Assembly (NCBI RefSeq): GCF_008868125.1
Contig: NZ_WAAQ01000003.1
Span: forward strand, 186,001-250,000
DNA length: 64,000 nucleotides
Direction of reading: 5' to 3'
Origin: Microbacterium maritypicum
GTDB lineage: Bacteria; Actinomycetota; Actinomycetes; Actinomycetales; Microbacteriaceae
The notes under the pieces were generated by a model. That model was not told the origin of the DNA. It did no database searches and saw only the letters and a list, made by a program, of their open reading frames with translations. Shown here in pieces: positions 8,580 to 16,684 of this stretch. Within the stretch, counting starts at the first letter, position 1. Every line of letters starts with the position of its first letter. Made by a program: the position numbers and the translations under genes.

Positions 8580-9191
8580 GTACTGCCTGTTCTGCTGGTG
8601 AAGAAGCCGACGCAGGGATGCCCCGACATCGCTAACGCTAGTGGAGGAGGCCCCGAGCGGAATAGCACCTGCAAGAAGGTAATCCAAATGTTGCACGAGC
8701 GGCACGCGGCCGTCATCCGGCGCGTTCGGAGGCGCACGGCCCAGAAGGCGCCCAGAAAATGGTGTGGCCCTCACCGCGGGGGGAGCGATGAGGGCCGAAG
8801 ACGACCGGAGGGTGCGTCAGAGACAGCTTAGCTCCTTTTCGACGTCCTTGTCCCCCTTTTGGGGGACAAATCTGAACTTCGTCGCGAGGGCGAACGATAG
8901 CGGCCCCCTCGAGTAGCCCATTGGGGACTGAACTACTCGAGAGGGCCCAATCGCACGCACAGATCGTCTGCCCCTGGGGTGGGCCGCCGCCTCGTGGGGA
9001 GAGACGTAGACGATCAATCCCCTCGTGCATGCACCTTCACCATAGGGGAGGAAGCGCCGTCCCGTCACGGAATTTCCACCCGGGCGAGACCGGCGCGGTC
9101 GGGGCCTGACCCTGAGGAGTCCGCGGGTCTCGTCCAGGTGTGTCACGGATGGTCACGTTGGCGACATCGCACGCGACGACCGGCTCGCGAG
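8580..9191. other. Non-coding stretch with a series of strong hairpins
   Basis: No convincing gene lies between csp (minus) and the shikimate-dehydrogenase-like gene (plus). Four inverted repeats stand in a row. At 8766-8796 GGCCCTCA pairs with TGAGGGCC. At 8848-8869 TTGTCCCCC and GGGGGACAA flank a TTTT loop. At 8902-8947 there is a 14-bp stem with one mismatch, centred on CTCGAGTAG/CTACTCGAG. At 8962-9015 GATCGTCT pairs with AGACGATC. This could be an extended csp leader or an independent small RNA; the strand is not certain. Short reading frames across it have no family resemblance. Confidence 0.55.
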
Positions 9192-9197
9192 TAGCCT
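9192..9197 (+). promoter_or_regulatory. -10 element of the shikimate-dehydrogenase-like gene
   Basis: TAGCCT, 6 nt, GTG start at 9204. This implies a leaderless transcript and supports the GTG over the ATG at 9225. Confidence 0.55.
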
Positions 9198-9203
9198 GAT
9201 CCG

Positions 9204-10028
9204 GTGACTCTGCTCAACAAGGACATGACGCTGTGCATCTCGCTTTCGGCACGGCCGAGCAACAACGGCACGCGCTTCCACAACCACCTCTACGAGGCGC
9301 TCGGGCTGAACTGGATCTACAAGGCCTTCGCCCCCACTGACCTCTCCCAGGCGATCGCAGGCGTGCGCGGACTCGGCATCCGCGGATGTGCGATCTCGAT
9401 GCCTTACAAGGAGGACGTCATCGCCCTCGTCGACCGGATGGACCCCTCGGCGAGCGCGATCGACTCCGTCAACACCATCGTCAACGATGACGGCGTGCTC
9501 ACCGCACACAACACCGACTACTCCGCGATCGCGCAGCTCATCGAACGTGATCGCCTCGATTCCGCGGCCTCGGTGCTGCTGCGTGGGTCGGGAGGGATGG
9601 CGAAGGCCACCGCCGCCGCGTTCCGCGACGTCGGATTCACGCGCGTGACGATCGTCGCCAGGAACGAGCGGAACGGCCGTATGCTCGCCGACCTCTACGG
9701 CTTCTCCTGGCTGGCCGAGGTCGGAGACGCCACCGCAGACATCCTCGTCAACGTCACCCCGATCGGCATGGCCGGTGGCGCGGAGGAGCACACGCTCGCG
9801 TTCTCGGAAGAGGCGATCGCCGCGGCATCCGTGGTGTTCGATGTCGTGGCTCTTCCCGCGGAGACGCCGTTGATCGCCGCCGCGCGCTCCGCAGGCACCC
9901 CCGTGATCACGGGGGCCGAGGTCGCGACGTTGCAGGCACTGGAGCAGTTCGTGCTGTACACCGGCATCCGGCCGTCGGCGGAGCAGGTGCGCGAGGCCGA
10001 GGAGTTCATGCGCGCCGGGAACGCGTGA
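9204..10028 (+). CDS. Shikimate 5-dehydrogenase-like oxidoreductase
   Basis: 274 residues. An N-terminal substrate domain has a variant SLSARPSNNGTRFHN loop in place of the canonical AroE SxS loop, MPYKED with the catalytic Lys, and AIDSVNTIV followed by HNTDY. The Rossmann domain has a divergent nucleotide loop (LLRGSGGMAKATAAAF) and VNVTPIGMAG. AroE reduces 3-dehydroshikimate with NADPH in aromatic amino-acid synthesis. The altered loop suggests a paralogue of the AroE-like class rather than the main biosynthetic enzyme (inference). A start at ATG 9225 is possible, but the promoter spacing favours GTG 9204. Confidence 0.85.
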   Translation: MTLLNKDMTLCISLSARPSNNGTRFHNHLYEALGLNWIYKAFAPTDLSQAIAGVRGLGIRGCAISMPYKEDVIALVDRMDPSASAIDSVNTIVNDDGVLTAHNTDYSAIAQLIERDRLDSAASVLLRGSGGMAKATAAAFRDVGFTRVTIVARNERNGRMLADLYGFSWLAEVGDATADILVNVTPIGMAGGAEEHTLAFSEEAIAAASVVFDVVALPAETPLIAAARSAGTPVITGAEVATLQALEQFVLYTGIRPSAEQVREAEEFMRAGNA

Positions 10029-10069
10029 ACGGAGCGTTCTGATCGCGGAGACCTCGTCTGACGCACTCG

Positions 10070-10116
10070 TAGCAACGTAAGTTGACAGCGCCTCGTTAGC
10101 AACGTAGGTTGACGAC
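10070..10116. repeat. Two 20-bp direct repeats, each with an inverted repeat, before the HTH gene
   Basis: TAGCAACGTAAGTTGACAGC (10070-10089) and TAGCAACGTAGGTTGACGAC (10097-10116) match at 17 of 20 positions, 27 bp apart. Each contains the half-sites CAAC-N4-GTTG. The first covers the -35 and the second covers the -10 of the promoter, so they look like paired operators, most simply for the HTH protein encoded immediately downstream. Confidence 0.75.
10082..10110 (+). promoter_or_regulatory. Promoter of the HTH / Clp-N operon (leaderless)
   Basis: -35 TTGACA (10082-10087), a 17-bp spacer and -10 TAGGTT (10105-10110), then 6 nt to ATG 10117. Both hexamers are embedded in the direct repeats. 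Confidence 0.7.
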
Positions 10117-10362
10117 ATGGAATCCCTCGATGTCGCACAGATCGCCGCGGACACGACCGACCCGCGTGCGGGCCTGCGTGCGGTGGCATCGCTGCGCACG
10201 CTCGCGGACGCACTCGAATTGCGCCAGGTCGAAGCCGCACTGCGGTCCGGCATGAGCTGGCAGGCGATCGCCGATGCCCTGGGCGTCACCCGCCAGGCAG
10301 TGCACAAGAAGCACGCGAAGCGGATCGATCCGACCATCGCCGTTCCCCGGAGGAGCTCATGA
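10117..10362 (+). CDS. Small helix-turn-helix protein
   Basis: 81 residues. The C-terminal half holds a helix-turn-helix (SWQAIADALGVTRQAVHKKH, about residues 46-65) of the type that often precedes Clp-N domain genes in actinobacteria. The N-terminal half is helical (LRTLADALELRQVEAALRSG). It is probably a DNA-binding autoregulator of this two-gene operon, acting at the repeats at 10070-10116. The stop overlaps the next start by 4 nt (ATGA), so the two proteins are translationally coupled. Confidence 0.8.
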   Translation: MESLDVAQIAADTTDPRAGLRAVASLRTLADALELRQVEAALRSGMSWQAIADALGVTRQAVHKKHAKRIDPTIAVPRRSS

Positions 10363-11342
10363 GCAGATTCACCCACGCCGCCGCCACGATGCACACCCTG
10401 TCGCTGGCCGCCATGGAGGAGGCCTCACGCTTCGGAGTGCGCGACGCCGACATCGATCATCTGCTCCTCGCCCTGACCATCGATCCCGACACGGGAGGGC
10501 AGATCCTGCGCGGCATGGGCGCCGGTCTCGATGCGGCCCGCGCGGCGGTCGCGGCACAGCACGCAGCTCAACTCGAGCTCGTGGGCATCGCCTCAGACAC
10601 CGACGGTCTCGGTCGCATCGTCTTCCACGAGACCTCGGGATACGAGTGGACGGAACGGGCGCTCGCTGTGTGGACCGAGGCATCGAGCGGAGGCCGTCGC
10701 GGTAACTCCGCCGCAGTGCTGCGTGCACTCGTCGACGAACCAAGCGGTCTTATCGATGAGATCCTACGACGACTCGGCCTCGACCCCGACGCACTGAAGT
10801 CCCGCCTGGATGATGCACAGAACCTCGGCCTCTCGCGGCCTGCGATGTTCGAGAAGAACAGCTTCTCCGGCAAGCGATCGATCTTCGTTCCCGCCCCCGT
10901 TGATGACGTATGGGAGCTGCTGTCGTCCGCGACGCGCATCCCCGAGTGGGACCACGTGGTCGACGAGGTGCATGCAAGCGCCACGGGTGTCGGCCCTTGG
11001 GAGGCGGCGACGGCCACCAGTCGCAACGGAAAACCGGTAGCAGTCAGGGATTCCAGCCGTCGTCAGCAGATTTACCTTGATCGGTTCGAAGACAGCGCGT
11101 ACGTGACCTGGCGCTTCACTTATCCGGACTCTAGCAACGACACAGCAAGGGTCGTCACCTTCGCACTCGAACATGCCGCGGGTGGAATGCAACTTCATAT
11201 GACTCTTACTTGGGCGGGCACCCGGCGTCGCCGTCGTGTCGTGCGTCAGGTTCTCCGCGCTGTACTGGGCCCGACCCTTCGTCTCCTCGTCTACATCCAG
11301 CTCACCCAGATGGAGAGTGGGATCACCCGCGTCTTCCGTTGA
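10359..11342 (+). CDS. Clp N-domain / SRPBCC fusion protein
   Basis: 327 residues. Residues 1-145 resemble the double Clp-N repeat (FTHAAATMHTLSLAAMEEASRFG...DHLLLAL; then ERALAVWTEASSGG...LRALVDEPSG), which in ClpA/ClpC recognises substrates and adaptors; no AAA+ domain follows. Residues about 165-325 form an SRPBCC (START/Bet v 1-like) hydrophobic-ligand domain (RSIFVPAPVDDVWELLSSATRIPEWD). The combination suggests a stress or ligand sensor that could feed Clp proteolysis or control its HTH partner; this is inference. The last 90 residues use slightly less GC-rich codons. Confidence 0.8.
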   Translation: MSRFTHAAATMHTLSLAAMEEASRFGVRDADIDHLLLALTIDPDTGGQILRGMGAGLDAARAAVAAQHAAQLELVGIASDTDGLGRIVFHETSGYEWTERALAVWTEASSGGRRGNSAAVLRALVDEPSGLIDEILRRLGLDPDALKSRLDDAQNLGLSRPAMFEKNSFSGKRSIFVPAPVDDVWELLSSATRIPEWDHVVDEVHASATGVGPWEAATATSRNGKPVAVRDSSRRQQIYLDRFEDSAYVTWRFTYPDSSNDTARVVTFALEHAAGGMQLHMTLTWAGTRRRRRVVRQVLRAVLGPTLRLLVYIQLTQMESGITRVFR

Positions 11343-11399
11343 CCCTGCGACCCCCATGGCGGGCGCACCACGCGGATGCGCCCGCCGGACCGAATCCGA

Positions 11400-11534
11400 T
11401 CAGCCCTTCGCGCCCTTGCGGGGCTTGATGAACTCGGCCGGGGCGTTCTTCTCCCGCTTCGCAGCTCGCTTCTCCTTGAGCGAGAGCTGCGGCGCCTTCT
11501 TGCTGTCGCGACCCTGGATGGACTTTCCGGACAT
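11400..11534 (-). CDS. Small basic hypothetical protein
   Basis: 44 residues from ATG 11532-11534, with AAGGGGAAGCGAG as the ribosome binding site upstream. The sequence MSGKSIQGRDSKKAP...LKEKRAAKREK is rich in Lys and Arg and ends FIKPRKGAKG. Short proteins of this form are common and conserved in actinobacteria, but I know no established function; its charge would suit nucleic-acid or ribosome binding. It sits alone between convergent and divergent neighbours. Confidence 0.75.
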   Translation of the reverse strand: MSGKSIQGRDSKKAPQLSLKEKRAAKREKNAPAEFIKPRKGAKG

Positions 11535-11709
11535 GGTTACTCGCTTCCCCTTCGGTGGCTGGCGTAACCTCCGACCATAGCCCGGAACCAGGGGAAGTCA
11601 AATTTCCGTTTGACCGGGAAAAAACACATAGCTCTTCGCACTCGCGGCTTTCATGCCGTTTTCGGAATGTTCCCGCCGCAACACCACAGCGCCGACGCGG
11701 TTTGCTACC

Positions 11710-11773
11710 GTGGGGCGGGAAACGACGACGGAGGACGACCTCCGACGGTGAGGCAGATCGGGGACGGCCCCAC
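11710..11773 (+). other. Possible structured leader of the antiporter gene
   Basis: GTGGGGC (11710-11716) can pair with GCCCCAC (11767-11773), enclosing an inner hairpin GGAGG-ACGA-CCTCC. The structure ends just before the GAAGGAG ribosome binding site of the gene at 11791, so folding could affect translation. It does not match a riboswitch class that I recognise. Confidence 0.4.
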
Positions 11774-11790
11774 CTCGAAGGAGTCCGGCG

Positions 11791-12942
11791 ATGTCACGCA
11801 CGGAGCTTAAGCAGTTGATCGGCGTCACCGAGGCCGTCCGCGTCGCATTGGGATGGGGAGCTTTCGCGGCCCTCCTCCTCTTCCACCCGGTTCTGGAGCC
11901 CCCTGTGCCCGTGCCGGTACTCGTGATCGCGCTCGGGGCGATCATCGTCGTGATCCTCGTCTGCGCGTTCGGTGTCGTCAAACAGGCCGAGGCTCTCGCC
12001 CACAGGCTCGGCGACCCGTACGGCTCGCTCGTGCTGACCCTGTCTATCGTGCTGATCGAGGTCATCCTCATCTCCGCGGTCATGCTCGGTCCTGGTGAGC
12101 ACGCGACCATCGCCCGCGACTCGGTCATGGCCGTCGCGATGATCATCCTCAATCTCGTCATCGGGCTCGCGCTCCTCCTCGGCGGACTCCGCCACCGCGG
12201 CATGGCGCACAACCGCACCGGCACGTCGGCGTATCTGTCGATGCTGGTGGTGCTGGTCGCGCTCGCGTTCGGCCTCCCCGCTCTGATCGGAACGGACGGC
12301 TCGTACACGACGGCGCAGGAGATCCCGATCATCGTGCTCACCCTCGTGCTCTACGCCTTCTTCCTCTACCGGCAGATGGGCGCGCAGGCGAGCGACTTCA
12401 CCGAGGTCGATCCGCGTCTTCTCCAGACCGTGGAGGACCAGGAGAAGGGCGAGGCCAGCGGCGGGATCCGCCAGGTGCTGTCCGCGCACCGCACGGAGGT
12501 CGTCGTGCGCCTCGCGCTACTGGTGGTCACCGTGATCCCCATCGTGCTGCTGTCGCACGACATGGCGGCGCTGCTCGACGACGGGCTGGGCCGCCTCGGC
12601 GCCCCGGTCGCCCTCGCCGGTGTGCTCATCGCGGGCATCGTGTTCCTTCCGGAGTCGATCACTGCGGTGCGCGCCGCGCTCGGCGGTGAGGCCCAGCGCG
12701 TGAGCAACCTCTGCCATGGCGCGCTGGTGTCGACCGTGGGCCTGACCATCCCGGCGGTGCTGATCATCGGCATGTTCACCGGCCAGGCCGTCGTGCTCGC
12801 GGAATCGCCGGCGAATCTGCTGATGCTCGGCGTCACGCTGCTGCTGTCGGTGACGACCTTCGCCGCGAAGAGGGTGACCGCGATGCACGGCGCTGCACAC
12901 CTCGTGACATTCGCGGTCTACCTGGTGGTCCTCTTCAGCTGA
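11791..12942 (+). CDS. chaA: Ca2+/H+ antiporter (ChaA-type)
   Basis: 383 residues, about 11 transmembrane helices. The two alpha repeats of the cation/proton exchanger family are visible: GDPYGSLVLTLSIVLIEVILIS (about residues 73-94, with an essential Glu) and FLPESITAVRAAL...LCHGALVSTVGLTIPAVL (about 286-330). A cytoplasmic loop with charged residues (DFTEVDPRLLQTVEDQEKGE) separates them. In E. coli ChaA exports Ca2+, Na+ or K+ against protons at alkaline pH. GAAGGAG lies 8 nt before the ATG. Single-gene unit. Confidence 0.9.
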   Translation: MSRTELKQLIGVTEAVRVALGWGAFAALLLFHPVLEPPVPVPVLVIALGAIIVVILVCAFGVVKQAEALAHRLGDPYGSLVLTLSIVLIEVILISAVMLGPGEHATIARDSVMAVAMIILNLVIGLALLLGGLRHRGMAHNRTGTSAYLSMLVVLVALAFGLPALIGTDGSYTTAQEIPIIVLTLVLYAFFLYRQMGAQASDFTEVDPRLLQTVEDQEKGEASGGIRQVLSAHRTEVVVRLALLVVTVIPIVLLSHDMAALLDDGLGRLGAPVALAGVLIAGIVFLPESITAVRAALGGEAQRVSNLCHGALVSTVGLTIPAVLIIGMFTGQAVVLAESPANLLMLGVTLLLSVTTFAAKRVTAMHGAAHLVTFAVYLVVLFS

Positions 12943-12959
12943 GCGCGGCCCATCCGGAT

Positions 12960-12989
12960 AGTTGCCCCACGCAACTGAACTGATATCCT
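12960..12989 (+). promoter_or_regulatory. Promoter and operator of the MarR/SDR operon
   Basis: AGTTGC-CCCAC-GCAACT (12960-12976) is an inverted repeat with 6-bp arms over the -35 (TTGCCC). The -10 TATCCT is at 12984-12989, followed by 7 nt and ATG 12997. This fits autorepression by the MarR protein and a leaderless mRNA. Confidence 0.65.
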
Positions 12990-12996
12990 TTGTCTT

Positions 12997-13500
12997 ATGG
13001 CGGTCGATGACGAGATCGAAGACATCCGCGAAGCGTTGGTTCGCGTGGTCGCGGAGTGGACGCAGGGCGAGCTGCAGACACAGGTGGCCGCGAGCGTCGG
13101 AGGATCCCTCGACGTCGTCGAGGTACGAGCCCTGTACGTGGTCGGCATGCACGGCGGTTCCCTCGGGTTCAGTCGACTGGCCGACCGAGCGGCGATGTCA
13201 CGCCCGACGACGTCGAAGCTGGTGTCGCGCATGTCGGCGTGGGGGCTCTTCGATCGCGTACGAACGGGGCGGACGGTCGAGGTGCGCTTGACGGATGCGG
13301 GCCGAGACGCTTACGCCCGCCTCGTCGCCTCCGGGCAGCAGATGGTCGGCGGCGCGCTCACCGGCTGGTCCGCGCACGAGATCACCCAGTTCCAGGCCCA
13401 TCTCAGCCGCTTCGTCGCCGCCCTTCCCGAATCGACATCCAGGGCCACCGCATCCCCGTCGTCATCCGACCACGTCTCATCACCCCAGGAGGAAACATGA
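12997..13500 (+). CDS. MarR family transcriptional regulator
   Basis: 167 residues. Winged helix-turn-helix at about 45-105 (FSRLADRAAMSRPTTSKLVSRMSAWGLF...VRTGRTVEVRLTDAG) flanked by dimerisation helices. The last 25 residues are a Ser/Pro-rich tail. MarR dimers bind palindromes and usually sense phenolic or oxidative ligands. It is translationally coupled (ATGA overlap) to the SDR gene downstream, which suggests control of a small redox or detoxification operon. Confidence 0.9.
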   Translation: MAVDDEIEDIREALVRVVAEWTQGELQTQVAASVGGSLDVVEVRALYVVGMHGGSLGFSRLADRAAMSRPTTSKLVSRMSAWGLFDRVRTGRTVEVRLTDAGRDAYARLVASGQQMVGGALTGWSAHEITQFQAHLSRFVAALPESTSRATASPSSSDHVSSPQEET

Positions 13501-14300
13501 CCCGCACCTACGTCGTCACCGGCGCCGCATCCGGCATCGGTGCCGCGACCGCCGAACTGCTTCGCGCCCAGGGACACACCGTGATCGGGGTCGACCTGGG
13601 CGGAGTGGAGGTCACGGGTGATCTTTCGACACCCGCCGGCCGGATCGCTGCGGCGGACGCCGTTCTCGCCGCAGCAGACGGCGGCATCGATGCGATCATC
13701 GCCTGCGCCGGAATTGCCGCACCGATCGCCAAGACCATGGCCATCAACTACTTCGGCGTGACAGAGTTCCTCACCGCGCTGCTGCCGAAACTGAGTCTGG
13801 CGGACCAGCCGCGCGCCGCCGTGGTCTCATCGATGGCATCGCTGCAGCCGGTGTCTCCAGACCTCGTCGATGCGGCCCTGGACGGCGACGAGAGCCGAGC
13901 CCTCGAGATCGGCGATCAGCTCGCCGTCACGGCCGAGGGCGGGTTCCTCAACTACTCCTCCAGCAAGCGCGCCCTGTCACGCTGGGTCCGCCGCGAATCC
14001 GTCTCCGAAGCCTGGGCCGGCGCCGGGATCCCCCTCAACGCCGTCGCCCCCGGCACCGTCACCACGCCGATGACCGCCGGATTGCTGGCCAGCCCGGAGG
14101 GTCTGGCGCAGGTCGACGCCGCCGTGCCGATGCCGCTGAACTACCACCAGCCGGCATCCTCGATCGCCGAGTTGCTGGTGTGGTTGACGAGCCCGGCCAA
14201 CACCCACATGGCCGGCCAGACCATCTACTGCGACGGCGGCGCCGACGCAGTGCTGCGCGGTGACGACATCTGGTCCTGGAACGACGTCCCGCGCGACTGA
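13497..14300 (+). CDS. Short-chain dehydrogenase/reductase
   Basis: 267 residues, classical SDR. Cofactor motif TGAASGIG (residues 8-15), the acidic residue after beta 2 (GVDLGG) suggesting NAD(H) preference, the ACAG motif near 69-72, catalytic Ser near 112, and YSSSK with Y153 and K157. A 20-residue insert between the Ser and Tyr strands resembles 3-alpha-hydroxysteroid-dehydrogenase-like SDRs. Substrate unknown. It is coupled to the MarR regulator, with GGAGG of the ribosome binding site inside the marR end. A terminator follows. Confidence 0.92.
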   Translation: MTRTYVVTGAASGIGAATAELLRAQGHTVIGVDLGGVEVTGDLSTPAGRIAAADAVLAAADGGIDAIIACAGIAAPIAKTMAINYFGVTEFLTALLPKLSLADQPRAAVVSSMASLQPVSPDLVDAALDGDESRALEIGDQLAVTAEGGFLNYSSSKRALSRWVRRESVSEAWAGAGIPLNAVAPGTVTTPMTAGLLASPEGLAQVDAAVPMPLNYHQPASSIAELLVWLTSPANTHMAGQTIYCDGGADAVLRGDDIWSWNDVPRD

Positions 14301-14324
14301 CCCGCCACGCCACGCCACGCGACG

Positions 14325-14358
14325 AAAAGGCCCGATCCCGCTGCGGACCGGGCCTTTT
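14325..14358 (+). terminator. Rho-independent terminator after the SDR gene
   Basis: AAAAGGCCCG pairs with CGGGCCTTTT around a 14-nt loop, 25 bp downstream of the SDR stop. Confidence 0.85.
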
Positions 14359-14388
14359 CAGCATCTTCCTCCTGTCCCGTCGTCTCCC

Positions 14389-14411
14389 TTATTTTTAGCG
14401 ACTCAAAATAA
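14389..14411. promoter_or_regulatory. AT-rich inverted repeat (possible operator)
   Basis: TTATTTT and AAAATAA flank a 9-nt centre in otherwise GC-rich DNA, 5 bp upstream of a TACTCT that could be a -10. It may control the small gene at 14612 through a leader of about 185 nt. Nothing else was recognised in the 14301-14611 gap. Confidence 0.45.
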
Positions 14412-14611
14412 GGTGTACTCTCGAAGAGAACCGGACGACCACATCCCCTTCTTCCCACCGGCATCCGGCCTCACTGGGGAAGGGCCTGGCCGCCGGACAG
14501 CGCGTCGTCCATCGGGGGCAGCATCGCCACCCCGGGTGTGTTCGGCGTGCCCGCGCACAGGACCGAGTGCGCCCGCATTCAGGGGCACCCGAAGACAGGA
14601 GAGAATCGCTG

Positions 14612-14872
14612 ATGGAGGAGAACCGAAACGACTGGAAGCCCAACCCGGTGTTCAGCTCGATGCCGCATTCGATGGGCCGCGGCTCCCGCGAAGACATCGT
14701 CTGGGAGGCGCTGGACCGGGTGAACGGCAAGCCGGCACCCACGATGGACGCCATGCGGGCCGCGATGGGGAACGAAGCACAGATCCGCATCGTCCACGAG
14801 ACGATCCGCGCCTACCTCGACGCGCACGGGCTCCGCGACACCAGCGAGCTGGGTGTGCACACCTCGCCCTGA
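14612..14872 (+). CDS. Hypothetical protein, 86 residues
   Basis: Starts at ATG 14612 with CAGGAGAG 8 nt upstream; the 15-residue upstream extension is not needed. The protein is soluble and begins MEENRNDWKPNPVFSSMPHSMGRGSRED. A helical C-terminal part follows with EALDRVNGKPAPT and VHETIRAYLDAHGL. No signal peptide, no membrane helix and no recognised motif. It converges on the broken membrane gene. Confidence 0.7.
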   Translation: MEENRNDWKPNPVFSSMPHSMGRGSREDIVWEALDRVNGKPAPTMDAMRAAMGNEAQIRIVHETIRAYLDAHGLRDTSELGVHTSP

Positions 14873-14902
14873 GCGGGTTACGAGCGGGTGCCGTGAGGAC
14901 GG

Positions 14903-15542
14903 TCATCCTCCGAACACGGCCACCGAGCCCGCCCGTGCGCGAGCAGCCCTGAGCGCAACGGCACCCAGCGCCCCGGTGGCGAGGATGCACGTCAGGATCA
15001 GCACATTGGAGACGAGGATCATCGCGTTCTGGTCGGAGACACTGCCCGACATCATCGCGACCTCCATCAACGACCCCAGCACCACGGCGGCGAGCGCGAT
15101 CGCAGGGATGAACCGCCACGGCTTCGCCAGCGAACTGGCGGAGCACCCCGGCGACGATCACACCGCACAGCCCCAACTTCACGAGGGCGTTCACGTAGAC
15201 CGGCACCGCCGAGGTGAAGTCGAACGAAACCATCAGAAGTGGCGGCCCCACAGGGATCCAGCCGGCGAGGAGGAACAAGGCGACGATCCCCCCTCTGGAA
15301 AGTCGAAGAGTGCCATCGCGGCGCGCAGCTCCGATACCAGCGGCGACCAGCGCGAGGCAGAAGGCCAAGGTCGATGCGGTCGAGATGATCGCGAGGGCAT
15401 CGACGTCGAGCGTCCCGGGAAGACTGCGGAACGCGGCCAACAGGGCCGCCGTGATGAACAGCGCTCCGGATGCCAGCCACCACGTCGACCACCGTGATGA
15501 CGCGCCCTCGACCCCGATCACCGGGAGATCAGGTCCGCTCAT
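14903..15542 (-). pseudogene. Frameshifted small membrane protein gene
   Basis: From ATG 15540-15542 (AAAGGGTGAGCG upstream) the frame encodes a membrane protein, MSGPDLPVIG, with about four hydrophobic helices to near 15135, then turns into Arg-rich, non-membrane sequence. A second frame picks up at the same place and continues as hydrophobic sequence (AKPWRFIPAIALAAVVLGSL...) to a stop at 14903. One extra base near CTGGCG at about 15130-15140 restores a single protein of about 212 residues with six helices. This is either a real disruption or a sequencing error. Function unknown. Confidence 0.7.
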
Positions 15543-15691
15543 CGCTCACCCTTTCGTCACTCAGGGGCACATCCCGCATCCACCATCTCAGATACCCCGC
15601 GGCCGCACGAGAGGGGAGAACGACTCGGCGGTATGGCAACCTGGATCGTGCACCTGTCCGTCTGCGAACACCGAGAGCGTCGTGACCTTTG

Positions 15692-16660
15692 ATGAGCATC
15701 CGGATCAGGGATGTCGATCCTCGCGACGTCGCAGAGCTTCTGCGGTGGAACGGCATCCTCCGAGACGGCTACTCGGCCGGGCGGCAGAAGGTGTGGTCGC
15801 GCAGCGACGAGGCGACGCGCCTGCAGTTCCAGAGCCCGCATCCGACTCGCCGCTCAGTGCTGCTGCTCGCGGAGATCGACGAGGTGCCGGTCGGGGCGGC
15901 CGAAGCGCACGTGCATCCTGGCGAACCTGCCGACGTCGAGATCGCGGTTCTCGACGCCTTCCGCCACCGCGGCGTCGCACGTGCGCTGCTCCACGCCATC
16001 CGAAACGCGCTGCGCGGCACCGCCACGATGATGCGCACCGAGACGTACTCCGATGCCGGGGTCTCGTTCGCACGCTCCGAAGGGCTCCAGGTGGGCGTCC
16101 GCGAGAGTCGCCAGGTGGTCGATCTCCCGGTCTCCACGAAGACACTCGACCGGCTCCCGACTGCACTCGCAGACGTCGACATCGTCTCCTGGGTGGACGC
16201 GTGTCCGGATGAGCTGCTCGAGGACTGGGCGAGGCTTCGCGCTCACATGTCGGAGGACGTGCCGATGGGCGACCTGACACGGACCCCCGCGCCCGCCGAC
16301 GTCGCGGCCGTTCGCCGGAACGAGGAGCGCATGTCCGAACAGGGGTATGCCCTGGTGCGGAGCGTGGCGCGCGCGGACGGGGAGGCCGTGGGGTACACCG
16401 AGATCCTGCTGTCACGGCCGGATCCGAAGATCGTCCTTCAGGACGACACCTTCGTCGCGCAACGGGTTCGTGGTCGTGGGATCGGCCGCGCGTTGAAGGT
16501 CGCCAACCTCCGTCGTCTCATGAGCCTCCCGGAGAGCTCGGACTCACGGTTTCTGCAGACCTACACGGCCCTGACGAACGCGCCGATGCTCGCCCTCAAC
16601 AGATCGGTCGGATTCGAAGAGGTCGATGTGCTCACCATCCTCGAGGGTCCGCTGGGCTGA
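15692..16660 (+). CDS. Tandem GNAT acetyltransferase
   Basis: 322 residues from ATG 15692. Two GNAT folds: residues 1-150 with the weakened acetyl-CoA loop AFRHRGVARALL (V/A-rich, Arg/Gly loop at about 90), and residues 165-322 with a full motif QRVRGRGIGRALKVANLRRL near 265. Such duplicated GNATs include mycothiol synthase and Eis-like enzymes. This one lacks clear hallmarks of either, so the acceptor is unknown. Cytosolic. It converges on the HxlR gene. Confidence 0.85.
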   Translation: MSIRIRDVDPRDVAELLRWNGILRDGYSAGRQKVWSRSDEATRLQFQSPHPTRRSVLLLAEIDEVPVGAAEAHVHPGEPADVEIAVLDAFRHRGVARALLHAIRNALRGTATMMRTETYSDAGVSFARSEGLQVGVRESRQVVDLPVSTKTLDRLPTALADVDIVSWVDACPDELLEDWARLRAHMSEDVPMGDLTRTPAPADVAAVRRNEERMSEQGYALVRSVARADGEAVGYTEILLSRPDPKIVLQDDTFVAQRVRGRGIGRALKVANLRRLMSLPESSDSRFLQTYTALTNAPMLALNRSVGFEEVDVLTILEGPLG

Positions 16661-16684
16661 CGATCTCCCCGGTTCAGGACGCAC

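Noticed and set aside
8817..9146. 109-residue minus-strand frame upstream of csp
   Set aside because: It crosses three strong hairpins, is Arg-rich and has no recognisable domain.
15125..15145. Programmed +1 frameshift in the membrane gene
   Set aside because: No slippery sequence or stimulatory structure is evident; a mutation or sequencing error is simpler.
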